The position numbers were made by a program, and so were the translations under genes. A stretch of DNA of 36,191 nucleotides from Nevskia sp. GTDB lineage: Bacteria > Pseudomonadota > Gammaproteobacteria > Nevskiales > Nevskiaceae. The stretch lies in assembly GCA_030694365.1 (NCBI GenBank), contig JAUXYM010000035.1:1-36191 (forward strand), written 5' to 3'. This document shows positions 26,135 through 33,773 of this stretch, piece after piece (positions within the stretch are counted from its first letter, which is position 1; the number at the start of each line of letters is the position of its first letter). Below the pieces are notes generated by a model, which searched no databases, had not been told where the DNA came from, and worked only from the letters and a program-made list of their open reading frames with translations.

Positions 26135-27342
26135 AGACGCCATTCAAGCTGCTGATCGGCACCCTGGTGGTCGCGACCTTCGCCGGTCTGACGGCACCGC
26201 GCTGGCTGCCGCTGCTGCATGGCTCGAAGAAGCCGGCGGATGTCGCCGTTGCCGGAGAAGCCAGGAAGAGCGGCGAGGGCAAGACCAAAGGCGAGGCCAA
26301 GAGTGAGGGGGGGGGACGCGCGCCGCAGAAGGTGGCGATCCTGCTGATCAAGCCGGAGCCGTTCACCGAAACCTTGAGCGCCACCGGCTCGCTGCTCGCC
26401 GATGAAGGTGTGGAACTGCAGGCCGAGATCAACGGCAAGATCGCCGCGATCCGCTTCCGCGAAGGCTCGAAGGTCAGTCGTGGCGAGCTGCTGGTGAAGC
26501 TCAACGACGCCGATCTGCGCGCCCAGCGCGAGCTGGCCAAGCACAACCTGGAACTGGCGCAACTGCGCGAGAAACGGGTCGGCCAACTGGTCAAGGAAGG
26601 CATCGTCACCGAGTCGGACTACGACACCGCGAAGTACGAGGTTGCGGCGCGGATCGATCAGATCTCGATCATCGATGCCCAGATCGAAAAGACCGAAGTG
26701 CGTGCGCCCTTCGATGGCGTCGTCGGCCTGCGCTATGTCAGCGAAGGCAGCTATGTCAACGCGACCACGCGGGTCGCGACCCTGCAGCAGATCGATCGCC
26801 TGAAGGTCAATTTCTCGGTGCCGGAGAAGTACGCCGGCCGGATCAAGGTCGGCAGCGCGATCCGCTTCGCGATCGTCGGCAGCGATCGTCGCTTCAGCGG
26901 TTCGATCTACGCCTTCGATCCGCGCATCGACGCTGGCACCCGCACCGTGGTGATCCGCGCTACTTGCGCGAATCCGGATGGCGTACTGCTGCCGGGCGCG
27001 TTCGCCAATGTCGAACTGGAACTGGCCAAGCTCGATGCGGCGATCCTGGTGCCGGCCGAAGCGGTGATTCCCGGTGTCAGCGAAAAGAACGTCTTCGTGC
27101 TGGTCGATGGCAAGGCCGAGCGCCGCGCGGTCGAGATCGGCACCCGCACCACGAACCAGGTGCAGATCCTCAGCGGCCTCGCCGCCGGCGACCGCCTGAT
27201 CGTCTCCGGCCTGCAGCAGATGCGCCCCGGGCTCGCGGTCGCCGATGCCGCAGACGGCGAGGGCAACGGCCGCGCGCCGCTGAGTCCGGAAGGCCCGGCC
27301 ACTGCCAAGGCCAAGGCCACGACCGGGAAGACCCGCTCATGA
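26131..27342 (+). CDS. RND efflux periplasmic adaptor (membrane fusion protein)
   Basis: 403-residue HlyD/AcrA-family adaptor. An N-terminal membrane anchor (about 5-28) is followed by a Lys/Gly-rich low-complexity linker (about 33-66). Then come the lipoyl-like half (EINGKIAAIRFREGSKVSRGELLVKLND), a short alpha-hairpin (about 127-175), the second lipoyl half (EKTEVRAPFDGVVGLRYVSEGSYV), and beta-barrel and membrane-proximal domains (LVPAEAVIPGVSEKNVFVLVDG). The start is the GTG at 26131, overlapping the amidase stop; an ATG-first reading would lose the anchor. It links the permease at 27339 to an outer-membrane channel not encoded here. A nine-G run lies in the linker. The stop overlaps the permease start (ATGA). 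Confidence 0.9.
   Translation: MKTPFKLLIGTLVVATFAGLTAPRWLPLLHGSKKPADVAVAGEARKSGEGKTKGEAKSEGGGRAPQKVAILLIKPEPFTETLSATGSLLADEGVELQAEINGKIAAIRFREGSKVSRGELLVKLNDADLRAQRELAKHNLELAQLREKRVGQLVKEGIVTESDYDTAKYEVAARIDQISIIDAQIEKTEVRAPFDGVVGLRYVSEGSYVNATTRVATLQQIDRLKVNFSVPEKYAGRIKVGSAIRFAIVGSDRRFSGSIYAFDPRIDAGTRTVVIRATCANPDGVLLPGAFANVELELAKLDAAILVPAEAVIPGVSEKNVFVLVDGKAERRAVEIGTRTTNQVQILSGLAAGDRLIVSGLQQMRPGLAVADAADGEGNGRAPLSPEGPATAKAKATTGKTRS
26307..26315 (+). repeat. Nine-G homopolymer in adaptor coding sequence
   Basis: GGGGGGGGG at about codons 59-62 of the adaptor gene, in the linker between membrane anchor and lipoyl domain. Such tracts are slippage-prone; a one-base change would stop adaptor synthesis and, through overlap, reduce the permease. 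Confidence 0.7.
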
Positions 27343-30300
27343 GTCTCGCCGAGCTCAGCATCCGGCGGCCGGTGCTGACCATCGTCATCTCGCTGCTGAT
27401 CATGCTGTTCGGTGCGCTGGGCCTGAAATCGCTGCCGGTGCGCGAGTACCCGGCGGTCGATCCGCCGTCGATCTCGATCACCACCAGCTATCCGGGCGCG
27501 GCTGCCGAAGTGGTGCAGGCGCAGATCACCGAACCGCTCGAAGAAGCGATCAACTCGGTCGCCGGCATCAGTGCCTTGACCTCGACCAGCCGCGAGGGTG
27601 CCAGCCAGATCACCGTCGAGTTCTCGCTCGATTCCGATCTCGAAACCGCCGCCAGCGACGTTCGCGACCAGCTCGCGCGTGCGGTGCGCAATCTGCCGCC
27701 GGACACCAATCCGCCGATCCTGAACAAGGCCGATGCCGATTCGAGCCCGATCTTCGGCCTGGCGATCTCCAGCAACCGGCGCAGCTATCTGGAGCTGTCG
27801 GCCTATGCCGATGCCTTGCGCGAGCGTCTGCAGACCGTGCCCGGCATCGCCCAGGTCGAACAGCCGGCCGAGAAGCGCTATGCGATGCGCTTGTGGATGG
27901 ACCCGGACCGGATGGCGGCCTACAGCATCTCGCCGATGGACCTGCGCGCTGCACTCGGCCGCGAGAACCTGGAACTGCCGTCCGGCCGCATCGAAGGCAG
28001 CGCCATCGAGCTGCCGGTCAAGACCCTGTCGCGCTTGAGCACCGCCGAGGATTTCAACAACCTGATCGTCAAGCGCAGCGAAACCACCATCGTCCGCTTC
28101 CGCGACGTCGGCTATGCCGAACTCGGCGCCCAGAACGAGCGCGGCGCGCTGAAGGTGGGCGGCAACCCGATCGCCGGCCTGTACTTCAAGCAGCAGCCGG
28201 GTGCCAACCAGATCGACATCGTCAACCAGTTGCGCCAGCGGCTGGAAGAAGTGCGCAAGGACCTGCCGAAAGATTTGAACATCGAGATCGCCTACGACAA
28301 CACCGAGTACGTGCGGCGCTCGCTGATCGAAGTCACCGAGACCATCTTCATTGCCTTCCTGCTGGTGGTGCTGGTGGTCTTCGCCTTCCTGCGTGAATGG
28401 CGCACCACCCTGATTCCGGTACTGGCGATTCCGGTCTCGATCATCGGCGTGTTCGGCGTGATGTCGGCGGCCGGCTTCTCGATCAACACGCTGACCCTGC
28501 TCGGCATCGTGCTGGCGATCGGCCTGGTCGTCGACGACGCGATCGTGGTGCTGGAAAACATCTACGCCAAGATCGAGGCCGGCATGAGCCCGGTCGATGC
28601 CGGCATCGCCGGCACTCGCGAAATCCTGATGGCGGTGGTGTCGACGACGATCACCCTGGCCGTGGTGTTCCTGCCGCTGCTGTTCATGGGCGGCCTGTCC
28701 GGCCGTTTGTTCCGCGAGTTCGGCGTGACCATCGCCGGCGCGGTGCTGATCTCGGCCCTGGTCGCGCTGACCCTGACGCCGATGCTCAGCGCCCGGCTGC
28801 TGAAAGCGCACCAGGGCCATGGCTGGTTGTTCACCCGCACCGAGCCGATGTTCGATGCCCTGGAGCACAGCTATGCGCGCGGGCTTGGCGGCTTCCTGCG
28901 CTTCCGCTGGAGTGCCTTGCTGGTGCTGGCGGTCGCCGCCGGCTCGATCTGGCTGCTGATGGGCCTGCTGCCGCGCGAACTGGCACCGATGGAGGATCGC
29001 GGCCGGGTCTGGGTGCGGGCCACGGCGGCCGAGGGTGCCAGCTACGACTACATGCAGAACTTCATGGATGACGTCGCCGCGGCGACCGCCGAGCGGGTGC
29101 CGGAAGCGCATCTGATGATGACCCAGGTACCGGGCTTCGGCGGTGCCAACGGAGTTTCCGGGCCGGTCAACAACGGCTTCGTGCGGGTGTTCCTGAAGGA
29201 CCGCGCCGACCGCAGCCGCAGCCAGGGCGAGATCGCCGCCGATCTGCAGGCGATGTCTCGGCGCTTCAACGGTGCCCGCGTCAACATCACCCAGGAAGCC
29301 AGCATCGGCGACCGCCGTTCGGCGCAAGCCGGCGTCCAGTACGTGGTGCAGGCGCTGGAGATCGCCGAACTGGCCGAAGTGCTGCCGAAGTTCCTCGAAG
29401 AGGTGAAGGCCAGCCCGGTGTTCACCTTCGTCGACTCGGATCTGAAGTTCAACAAGCCGGAAGTGAAGGTCAGCATCGACCGCGCGAAAGCGCAGACCTT
29501 GGGCGTATCGGCGCAGGACATCGCCCAGACCCTGCAGGCAGCACTCAGCGGCCAGCGCTTCGGCTATTTCATCCTCAATGGCAAGCAGTACGACGTGATC
29601 GGCCAGCTGACCCGCGATTTCCGGTCGCGGCCGGATGCGCTCGAAGGCCTGTCGGTACACAGCACGTCCGGTGAACTGGTGAGGCTCGACAACCTGGTGA
29701 CGATGACGGAGAGCAGTTCGCCGCCGGAGCTGTACCGCTACAACCGGCTGGCGGCGGCGACGGTGTCCGGCACCCTGGCACCCGGCCACACGATCAGCGA
29801 AGGCATTGCCGTGTTCGATGCCGCTGCCGCCAAGCTGCTCGACAGCCGCTACACGACGACCCTGACCGGGGCCGCGCGCGACTTCGTGCAGAGCTCGTCC
29901 TCGCTGGGCATGGTCTTCGCGCTGGCGCTGCTGCTGATCTATCTGGTACTCGCCGCCCAGTTCGAAAGCTTCCTCGATCCGCTGGTGATCCTGCTGACCG
30001 TGCCGCTGGCGCTGGCCGGCGCGCTCGGAGCGCTGTGGCTGTTCGATCAGACCTTGAACATTTTTTCGCAGATCGGCCTGATCATGCTGATCGGCCTGGT
30101 GACCAAGAACGGCATCCTGATCGTCGAGTTCGCCAACCAACGGCGCGTAGCCGGTGCCGCGTCGGCCCTGATCGCGGTCCGCGAAGCCGCTGCAGCACGC
30201 TTGCGGCCGATCCTGATGACCACGCTGGCAACCCTGCTCGGCATCCTGCCGATCGCGCTGGCGCTCGGCGCCGGCTCGGAAAGCCGGATGTCGATGGGCA

Positions 30301-30455
30301 TTGCGGTGATCGGCGGCCTGCTGATCGGCAGCCTGCTGACCCTGTTCGTGATCCCTGCGATGTACGTGATACTGAACACGCTGTTCGGCGGTCGCCGCCG
30401 CGTGAGCGCGGCGGCTGGCGGCGGCGAAATCGAGTCGCCGCCGATTGCGCGGTAG
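27339..30455 (+). CDS. RND multidrug efflux permease (HAE1/AcrB family)
   Basis: 1038-residue inner-membrane proton-driven pump, normal length for the family. It opens with MSLAELSIRRPVLTIVISLLIMLFGALGL and the REYPAVDPPSISITTSYPGA motif, has two large periplasmic loops and 12 helices. TM4 carries the proton-relay aspartates in GLVVDDAIVVLENIY (about 393-407), and TM10 carries the lysine in GLVTKNGILIVEFANQ (about 920). The start overlaps the adaptor stop by four bases. It follows five exported amidases on the same strand, so its substrates may be what those enzymes make or attack (inference). No outer-membrane factor gene is in the window; it may share a TolC-like channel. A very long antisense reading frame here is a GC artefact. 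Confidence 0.95.
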   Translation: MSLAELSIRRPVLTIVISLLIMLFGALGLKSLPVREYPAVDPPSISITTSYPGAAAEVVQAQITEPLEEAINSVAGISALTSTSREGASQITVEFSLDSDLETAASDVRDQLARAVRNLPPDTNPPILNKADADSSPIFGLAISSNRRSYLELSAYADALRERLQTVPGIAQVEQPAEKRYAMRLWMDPDRMAAYSISPMDLRAALGRENLELPSGRIEGSAIELPVKTLSRLSTAEDFNNLIVKRSETTIVRFRDVGYAELGAQNERGALKVGGNPIAGLYFKQQPGANQIDIVNQLRQRLEEVRKDLPKDLNIEIAYDNTEYVRRSLIEVTETIFIAFLLVVLVVFAFLREWRTTLIPVLAIPVSIIGVFGVMSAAGFSINTLTLLGIVLAIGLVVDDAIVVLENIYAKIEAGMSPVDAGIAGTREILMAVVSTTITLAVVFLPLLFMGGLSGRLFREFGVTIAGAVLISALVALTLTPMLSARLLKAHQGHGWLFTRTEPMFDALEHSYARGLGGFLRFRWSALLVLAVAAGSIWLLMGLLPRELAPMEDRGRVWVRATAAEGASYDYMQNFMDDVAAATAERVPEAHLMMTQVPGFGGANGVSGPVNNGFVRVFLKDRADRSRSQGEIAADLQAMSRRFNGARVNITQEASIGDRRSAQAGVQYVVQALEIAELAEVLPKFLEEVKASPVFTFVDSDLKFNKPEVKVSIDRAKAQTLGVSAQDIAQTLQAALSGQRFGYFILNGKQYDVIGQLTRDFRSRPDALEGLSVHSTSGELVRLDNLVTMTESSSPPELYRYNRLAAATVSGTLAPGHTISEGIAVFDAAAAKLLDSRYTTTLTGAARDFVQSSSSLGMVFALALLLIYLVLAAQFESFLDPLVILLTVPLALAGALGALWLFDQTLNIFSQIGLIMLIGLVTKNGILIVEFANQRRVAGAASALIAVREAAAARLRPILMTTLATLLGILPIALALGAGSESRMSMGIAVIGGLLIGSLLTLFVIPAMYVILNTLFGGRRRVSAAAGGGEIESPPIAR

Positions 30456-30466
30456 GGGAACAAGCT

Positions 30467-30488
30467 AGCCCGGACTCAAACCGGGGCT
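30467..30488 (+). terminator. Hairpin after RND permease
   Basis: AGCCCGG, seven-base loop, CCGGGGCT, starting 11 bases after the permease stop. The stem has one bulge and no T-tract, so it is only a weak candidate for an intrinsic terminator of the amidase-pump operon. Confidence 0.35.
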
Positions 30489-30512
30489 GTTCGCATGACT
30501 GAGCCACCCAGT

Positions 30513-30538
30513 CCCGGATTGCGCTCCGCTCCATCCGG
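30513..30538. repeat. Palindromic repeat, CCGGATTGCGC / ATCCGG type
   Basis: CCCGGATTGCGCTCCGCT followed by CCATCCGG is a half-palindrome of the widespread GGATGGAGCGNAGCGCAATCCGGG type found between proteobacterial genes. It is a third repeat family in this window, near the left edge of the low-GC island. Confidence 0.6.
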
Positions 30539-30804
30539 TATCTACGTCGCTTGGAAGACTTCCTGGATCGCGTTATCGTCCGGACGAGCGACCACGCCCC
30601 AATCGACGTGATGCCAATGCTTGGGCGCGATGAATTCTGAATGGCGAGTCGTTCGGCTTCAGCTCCGGGATCAGAAATGGAGTGGCGCGAGCACAATTTC
30701 GGCGTTCTGTCGCGAGCGCCTTTTCATGATTTCGATCAGAGCGCCGATGGCTTCAGACTTTTCCACACTCTCGTCAGGCGGCGTTGAACAATTCGGAGAT
30801 CGTC

Positions 30805-31776
30805 ATGAAGTTGCGTTCATCCCTGCGAATTGTCGGCGCGCTCATGGCTTTGACTTTGGTCATGCCAGCGACTGCGGCTCAAGCTGTCGTGCTTCACGCT
30901 GCCCGACGGCTTGACGTCGAATCCGGCCGAATCCGATCACCCGCCACCGTTGTCGTGAATGGTGATCGCATCGCGAGCCTTGATCCAAAGTCTCTCCCAG
31001 AAGACAGCACTGTCATAGACCTGGGTGACGTAACCATCCTTCCCGGCTTGATGGATATGCACATCCATCTAATGGACGATCCAGACGCGGATTGGATTCG
31101 AGAGCGCGCTTATGAGACTCAGGCCACCTGGGCGTTTCGCGCGGCACGAAATGCACGACTGACACTAATGAACGGATTTACTACGGTTCGCGACCTGGGC
31201 TCGTCAGGCTTCGTTGATGTTGCATTGATGCATGCCACTGACGATGCTTGGGTGGACGGGCCTCGGGTGTTTCCCGTGGGGAATTACATTACAAGCACCG
31301 GAGGGCACTGCGACATGACGGGATTTGCTCCCGGCATTCTGGAGCGCGGACCGGAGGATGGCGTTGCAGATGGTGCAGCGGAAATCCAAAAGGCAGTTCG
31401 CTACCCAATCAAGCACGGTGCGAAATGGATCAAAATGTGTGCGACCGGAGGGATCTTGTCCTATGACGCAACGGTTGGTGCACAGCAATATTCAGAATCC
31501 GAATTGAGAGCTGGCGTAGAAGAGGCAGCCCGCCACGGCCTGCGTGTGGCCGCACATGCGCACGGAACCGAAGGAATACTTGCTGCAATTCGTGCCGGAG
31601 TGGCGTCAATCGAGCATGGCACGATGCTGAATGCCGAGGGCATCAGACTCAGGAAGGAACGAGGTATATGGTTGGTTCCGCAAGCGCATTTTGAGGACGA
31701 GAATGAGGATCGCTCGTCTATGGAGCCGATGATGCGGGCTAAAGGAATAGCGGGGGTTACGGGCAAAGCCAGATGA
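30805..31776 (+). pseudogene. Metal-dependent amidohydrolase, 3'-truncated
   Basis: 323 residues, against roughly 420-440 for full-length imidazolonepropionase-like / Xaa-Pro-dipeptidase-type amidohydrolases. A Sec signal peptide (1 to about 26) is followed by the metal motif LMDMHIHL (H86, H88), the probable carboxylated lysine in KWIKMCATGG (K210), and H251 (AAHAHGTEG) and H271 (IEHGT). The reading stops at GITGVTGKAR-like sequence just before where the essential GTDA aspartate and the last strands should be; I could not find that part in any downstream frame. ATG 30805 has GGAG at 30795-30798. Base composition is clearly lower in GC than the flanking operons, suggesting import and later truncation. 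Activity is unlikely. Confidence 0.75.
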
Positions 31777-31778
31777 AG

Positions 31779-31803
31779 GCCTGAATGTTCGGAGCATTCA
31801 GGC
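31779..31803. repeat. Perfect 9-bp inverted repeat after truncated gene
   Basis: GCCTGAATG, seven bases (TTCGGAG), CATTCAGGC, beginning two bases after the truncated amidohydrolase stop. It could be a terminator stem (no T-tract), or mark the breakpoint where the gene's 3' part was lost. Confidence 0.55.
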
Positions 31804-31917
31804 TGCTGGTCTGCGGCGTTTGGGATATCGAGGGAACTGGCAAGGCGTCAGCGAAGTCCGAGCTAAGACGTTACCGAAATCCGCCTGAAATCCGCATGCA
31901 GCGCCAAGAGCATCCAA

Positions 31918-32604
31918 GTGAATCTGAAATCAATTTTGACCGATGAGGTGATGTATTCCCCTCGTGCGCAAGTTGTAAACCAGATCATGGCCTTGGGGCT
32001 AACGGTCCTTCTCGTCACAGCGCTAAGAATCAACGTCGGCGTCCCACCGACCATCATTGTCGGTGGGTCCGCTATCGTGGGTTTCTTCTGTTGGCGCCTC
32101 ACCAACCTGCGCCGTGTCATTAATCCTCTGAAGACTGCGATTCTTTTCTTGTTGACGACGACCGCGCTTCACGTCCACATGTTCGAAGAGCATGCCTGTC
32201 TTTTCGGCCCGTCGATGAGCCGACTGTTCGATATCGCTTTTCCTGATGCTCGGTTCTTGCAGATATTTGTATTTGCACTGCCGACGGTCTACTACCTCAC
32301 GGCAATCGGTTTGTTGCTTCGAATCCCCCTTGCAGCATTTGTCGCATGGTTCATCTTCATCGGGCCTGGCATTGCCGAGTTCACCCACTTCATTTTCCCG
32401 TTCATCGAGCCCGCACTGGAACCAAGCAACCCCGCATCCATCACTACTGTCATCAACGGTGTGCGCATTACGGACATGGCGAATCATTACATTGCAGTCA
32501 CTGGAAAATACTATTTCCCGGGCCTCTACACGGCCGTTATCCCGATGATCCCCGGCATATTTTCCGTATGGTGGCTCTTGAAGAACCGGCAGCCAGGGCG
32601 CTAA
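31918..32604 (+). CDS. HXXEE-type integral membrane protein
   Basis: 228 residues with about six hydrophobic segments. The motif ALHVHMFEEHACLFGPSM (about residues 83-100) contains the H-x-x-E-E pattern (HMFEE) that names the HXXEE family, and a second GIAEFTHFIFPF segment fits the same fold. Function in the family is unknown to me; a metal-binding membrane enzyme is possible. Start is GTG 31918; an ATG at 31951 would remove eleven residues before the first helix. GC content is low like its truncated neighbour, so the two probably share an origin by transfer. No partner gene is evident. Confidence 0.7.
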   Translation: MNLKSILTDEVMYSPRAQVVNQIMALGLTVLLVTALRINVGVPPTIIVGGSAIVGFFCWRLTNLRRVINPLKTAILFLLTTTALHVHMFEEHACLFGPSMSRLFDIAFPDARFLQIFVFALPTVYYLTAIGLLLRIPLAAFVAWFIFIGPGIAEFTHFIFPFIEPALEPSNPASITTVINGVRITDMANHYIAVTGKYYFPGLYTAVIPMIPGIFSVWWLLKNRQPGR

Positions 32605-32635
32605 GCATCACCAACCCATAATCTGCATCCTGTAG

Positions 32636-32653
32636 GTCGGCGTTCAGGCCGAC
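32636..32653. repeat. Palindromic repeat, GGTCGGC/GCCGAC type
   Basis: GTCGGC-GTTCAG-GCCGAC, preceded by TGTAG, is a short REP-like hairpin. It lies just downstream of the HXXEE gene at the right edge of the low-GC island and could act as a terminator for both converging units. Confidence 0.65.
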
Positions 32654-32731
32654 AGCGCTGCTGGCCCGTATGGGCCGATGGCGAACGCAATGTGATGGAG
32701 CTGGCGCGAGCCGGCCGCAAGACCCGCCACC

Positions 32732-33745
32732 TCAAGCCAAGGAACTGAACCGCACCTCATCGCCGCTGTCGACATCGAGCGCCTGCGCCAGCTCCGGCGA
32801 CAGGGTGATGTGGCCGTTCTTGATCGCGATCTCGGCGTAGGCGCAGCGGAAGGCATCGAGCTGGGTGTTGGCGATCAGGCAGGGCGCGCCTTGCAGCGGC
32901 TTGCCGATGAACACGGTCACCACCTGGGCGCGGCGAATGGTGCGGATCTCGTCGAGCGGCGCTTCGACACTCGGCCCGCCATCGAAGATGTCGATGTAGC
33001 CCTGGTAGCGGAAGCCTTCCTGTTCGAGCAGGTGCAGCGCCGGTTCGGTCTGCGCATGGACCTTGCCCATCACCGCTTGCGCCGCTTCCGGCAGCAGCAC
33101 GGCGTAGATCGGGTGCGGCGGCATCAGCTCGGCGATGAACGCCTTGTTGCCGGTGCCGACGATGTGCTCGGCGCGCGCGTAGTCGACGGTGAAGAAATGC
33201 CGGCCCAGGCCTTCCCAGAACGGCGAATGGCCGTTGTCGTCGGAAACGCCGCGCATCTCGGCGATCACTTTCCTGGCGAAGCGGTCCGGAAAATTGGCCA
33301 TGAACAGGAAGCGGCATTTCGACAGCAGCTTGCCCGCGCCTTCGCCACGGAAGCCTGGCTTCAGGTACAGCGAGCAGAGCACGCTGGTGCCGGTCAGATC
33401 GTTGGACAGATACAAGGTTGGCACCCGGTTGTAGATGCCGAGTTCGCGCGAGGCGTGAATGGTGGTGCCGACCCGGTAGCTGTAGAACGCTTCATCGAGC
33501 CCGCAGGCGGCTTCGATCGCGCAGCAGGCGCCGATCTCGCCGCTGTCGGTTTCTTCCATCACGAACAGGTAGCGCTGCTGGCCCGGTTCATCGACATCGG
33601 CCGCGAACGAGGCTTCCGACAGCGCGATTTTCTTGGCCAGATACTCCGGCACCGGCGGCAGCGAGGTGAAGCCTGCGCCAGCGGTTTTGGCCATCTCGAC
33701 CAGCGCGGGCAGGTCGGCAGCGCCGATCGGGCGGATCAGTTTCAT
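32732..33745 (-). CDS. astA: Arginine N-succinyltransferase
   Basis: 337-residue cytosolic enzyme, normal length for AstA, which transfers succinate from succinyl-CoA to arginine in the first step of the AST catabolic pathway. Recognisable segments are IRPIGAADLPALVEMAKTAG at the start, GFTSLPPVPEYLAKKI, LYLKPGFRGEGAGKLLSKCR, EMRGVSDDNGHSPFWEGLGRHFF (about 170-192) and EGFRYQGYIDIFDGGP. I use ATG 33745; the longer open frame upstream is not conserved-looking. The M20 hydrolase gene ends 28 bases upstream on the same strand, so they form an operon. Other ast genes are not in the window. Confidence 0.93.
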   Translation of the reverse strand: MKLIRPIGAADLPALVEMAKTAGAGFTSLPPVPEYLAKKIALSEASFAADVDEPGQQRYLFVMEETDSGEIGACCAIEAACGLDEAFYSYRVGTTIHASRELGIYNRVPTLYLSNDLTGTSVLCSLYLKPGFRGEGAGKLLSKCRFLFMANFPDRFARKVIAEMRGVSDDNGHSPFWEGLGRHFFTVDYARAEHIVGTGNKAFIAELMPPHPIYAVLLPEAAQAVMGKVHAQTEPALHLLEQEGFRYQGYIDIFDGGPSVEAPLDEIRTIRRAQVVTVFIGKPLQGAPCLIANTQLDAFRCAYAEIAIKNGHITLSPELAQALDVDSGDEVRFSSLA

Positions 33746-33773
33746 CAGTCGGCTGCCGTGGGGTCCGCCGGGA

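Larger units (their letters stand above)
30456..30804. other. Gene-poor junction between pump operon and low-GC island
   Basis: 349 bases with no convincing gene. It holds a possible terminator hairpin (30467-30488) and a palindromic repeat (30513-30538). The minus strand also shows two short open stretches that read like decayed protein ends (30542-30658, ending IQEVFQAT, and 30671-30795, ending EIVLAPLHF). The right end carries the ribosome-binding site (GGAG, 30795-30798) of the amidohydrolase remnant. Confidence 0.5.

Noticed and set aside
26907-30140. 1077-codon minus-strand open frame antisense to the pump genes
   Set aside because: Composition is dominated by Gln, His, Arg, Asp and Gly, as expected for an antisense frame in GC-rich DNA. 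There is no domain, and the opposite strand has two unmistakable genes.
30780-32660. Integron cassettes
   Set aside because: Two same-strand single genes in lower-GC DNA and a GTTGAAC at 30783 suggested attC sites. However, no paired core sites (RYYYAAC...GTTRRRY) bound either gene and no integrase is present.
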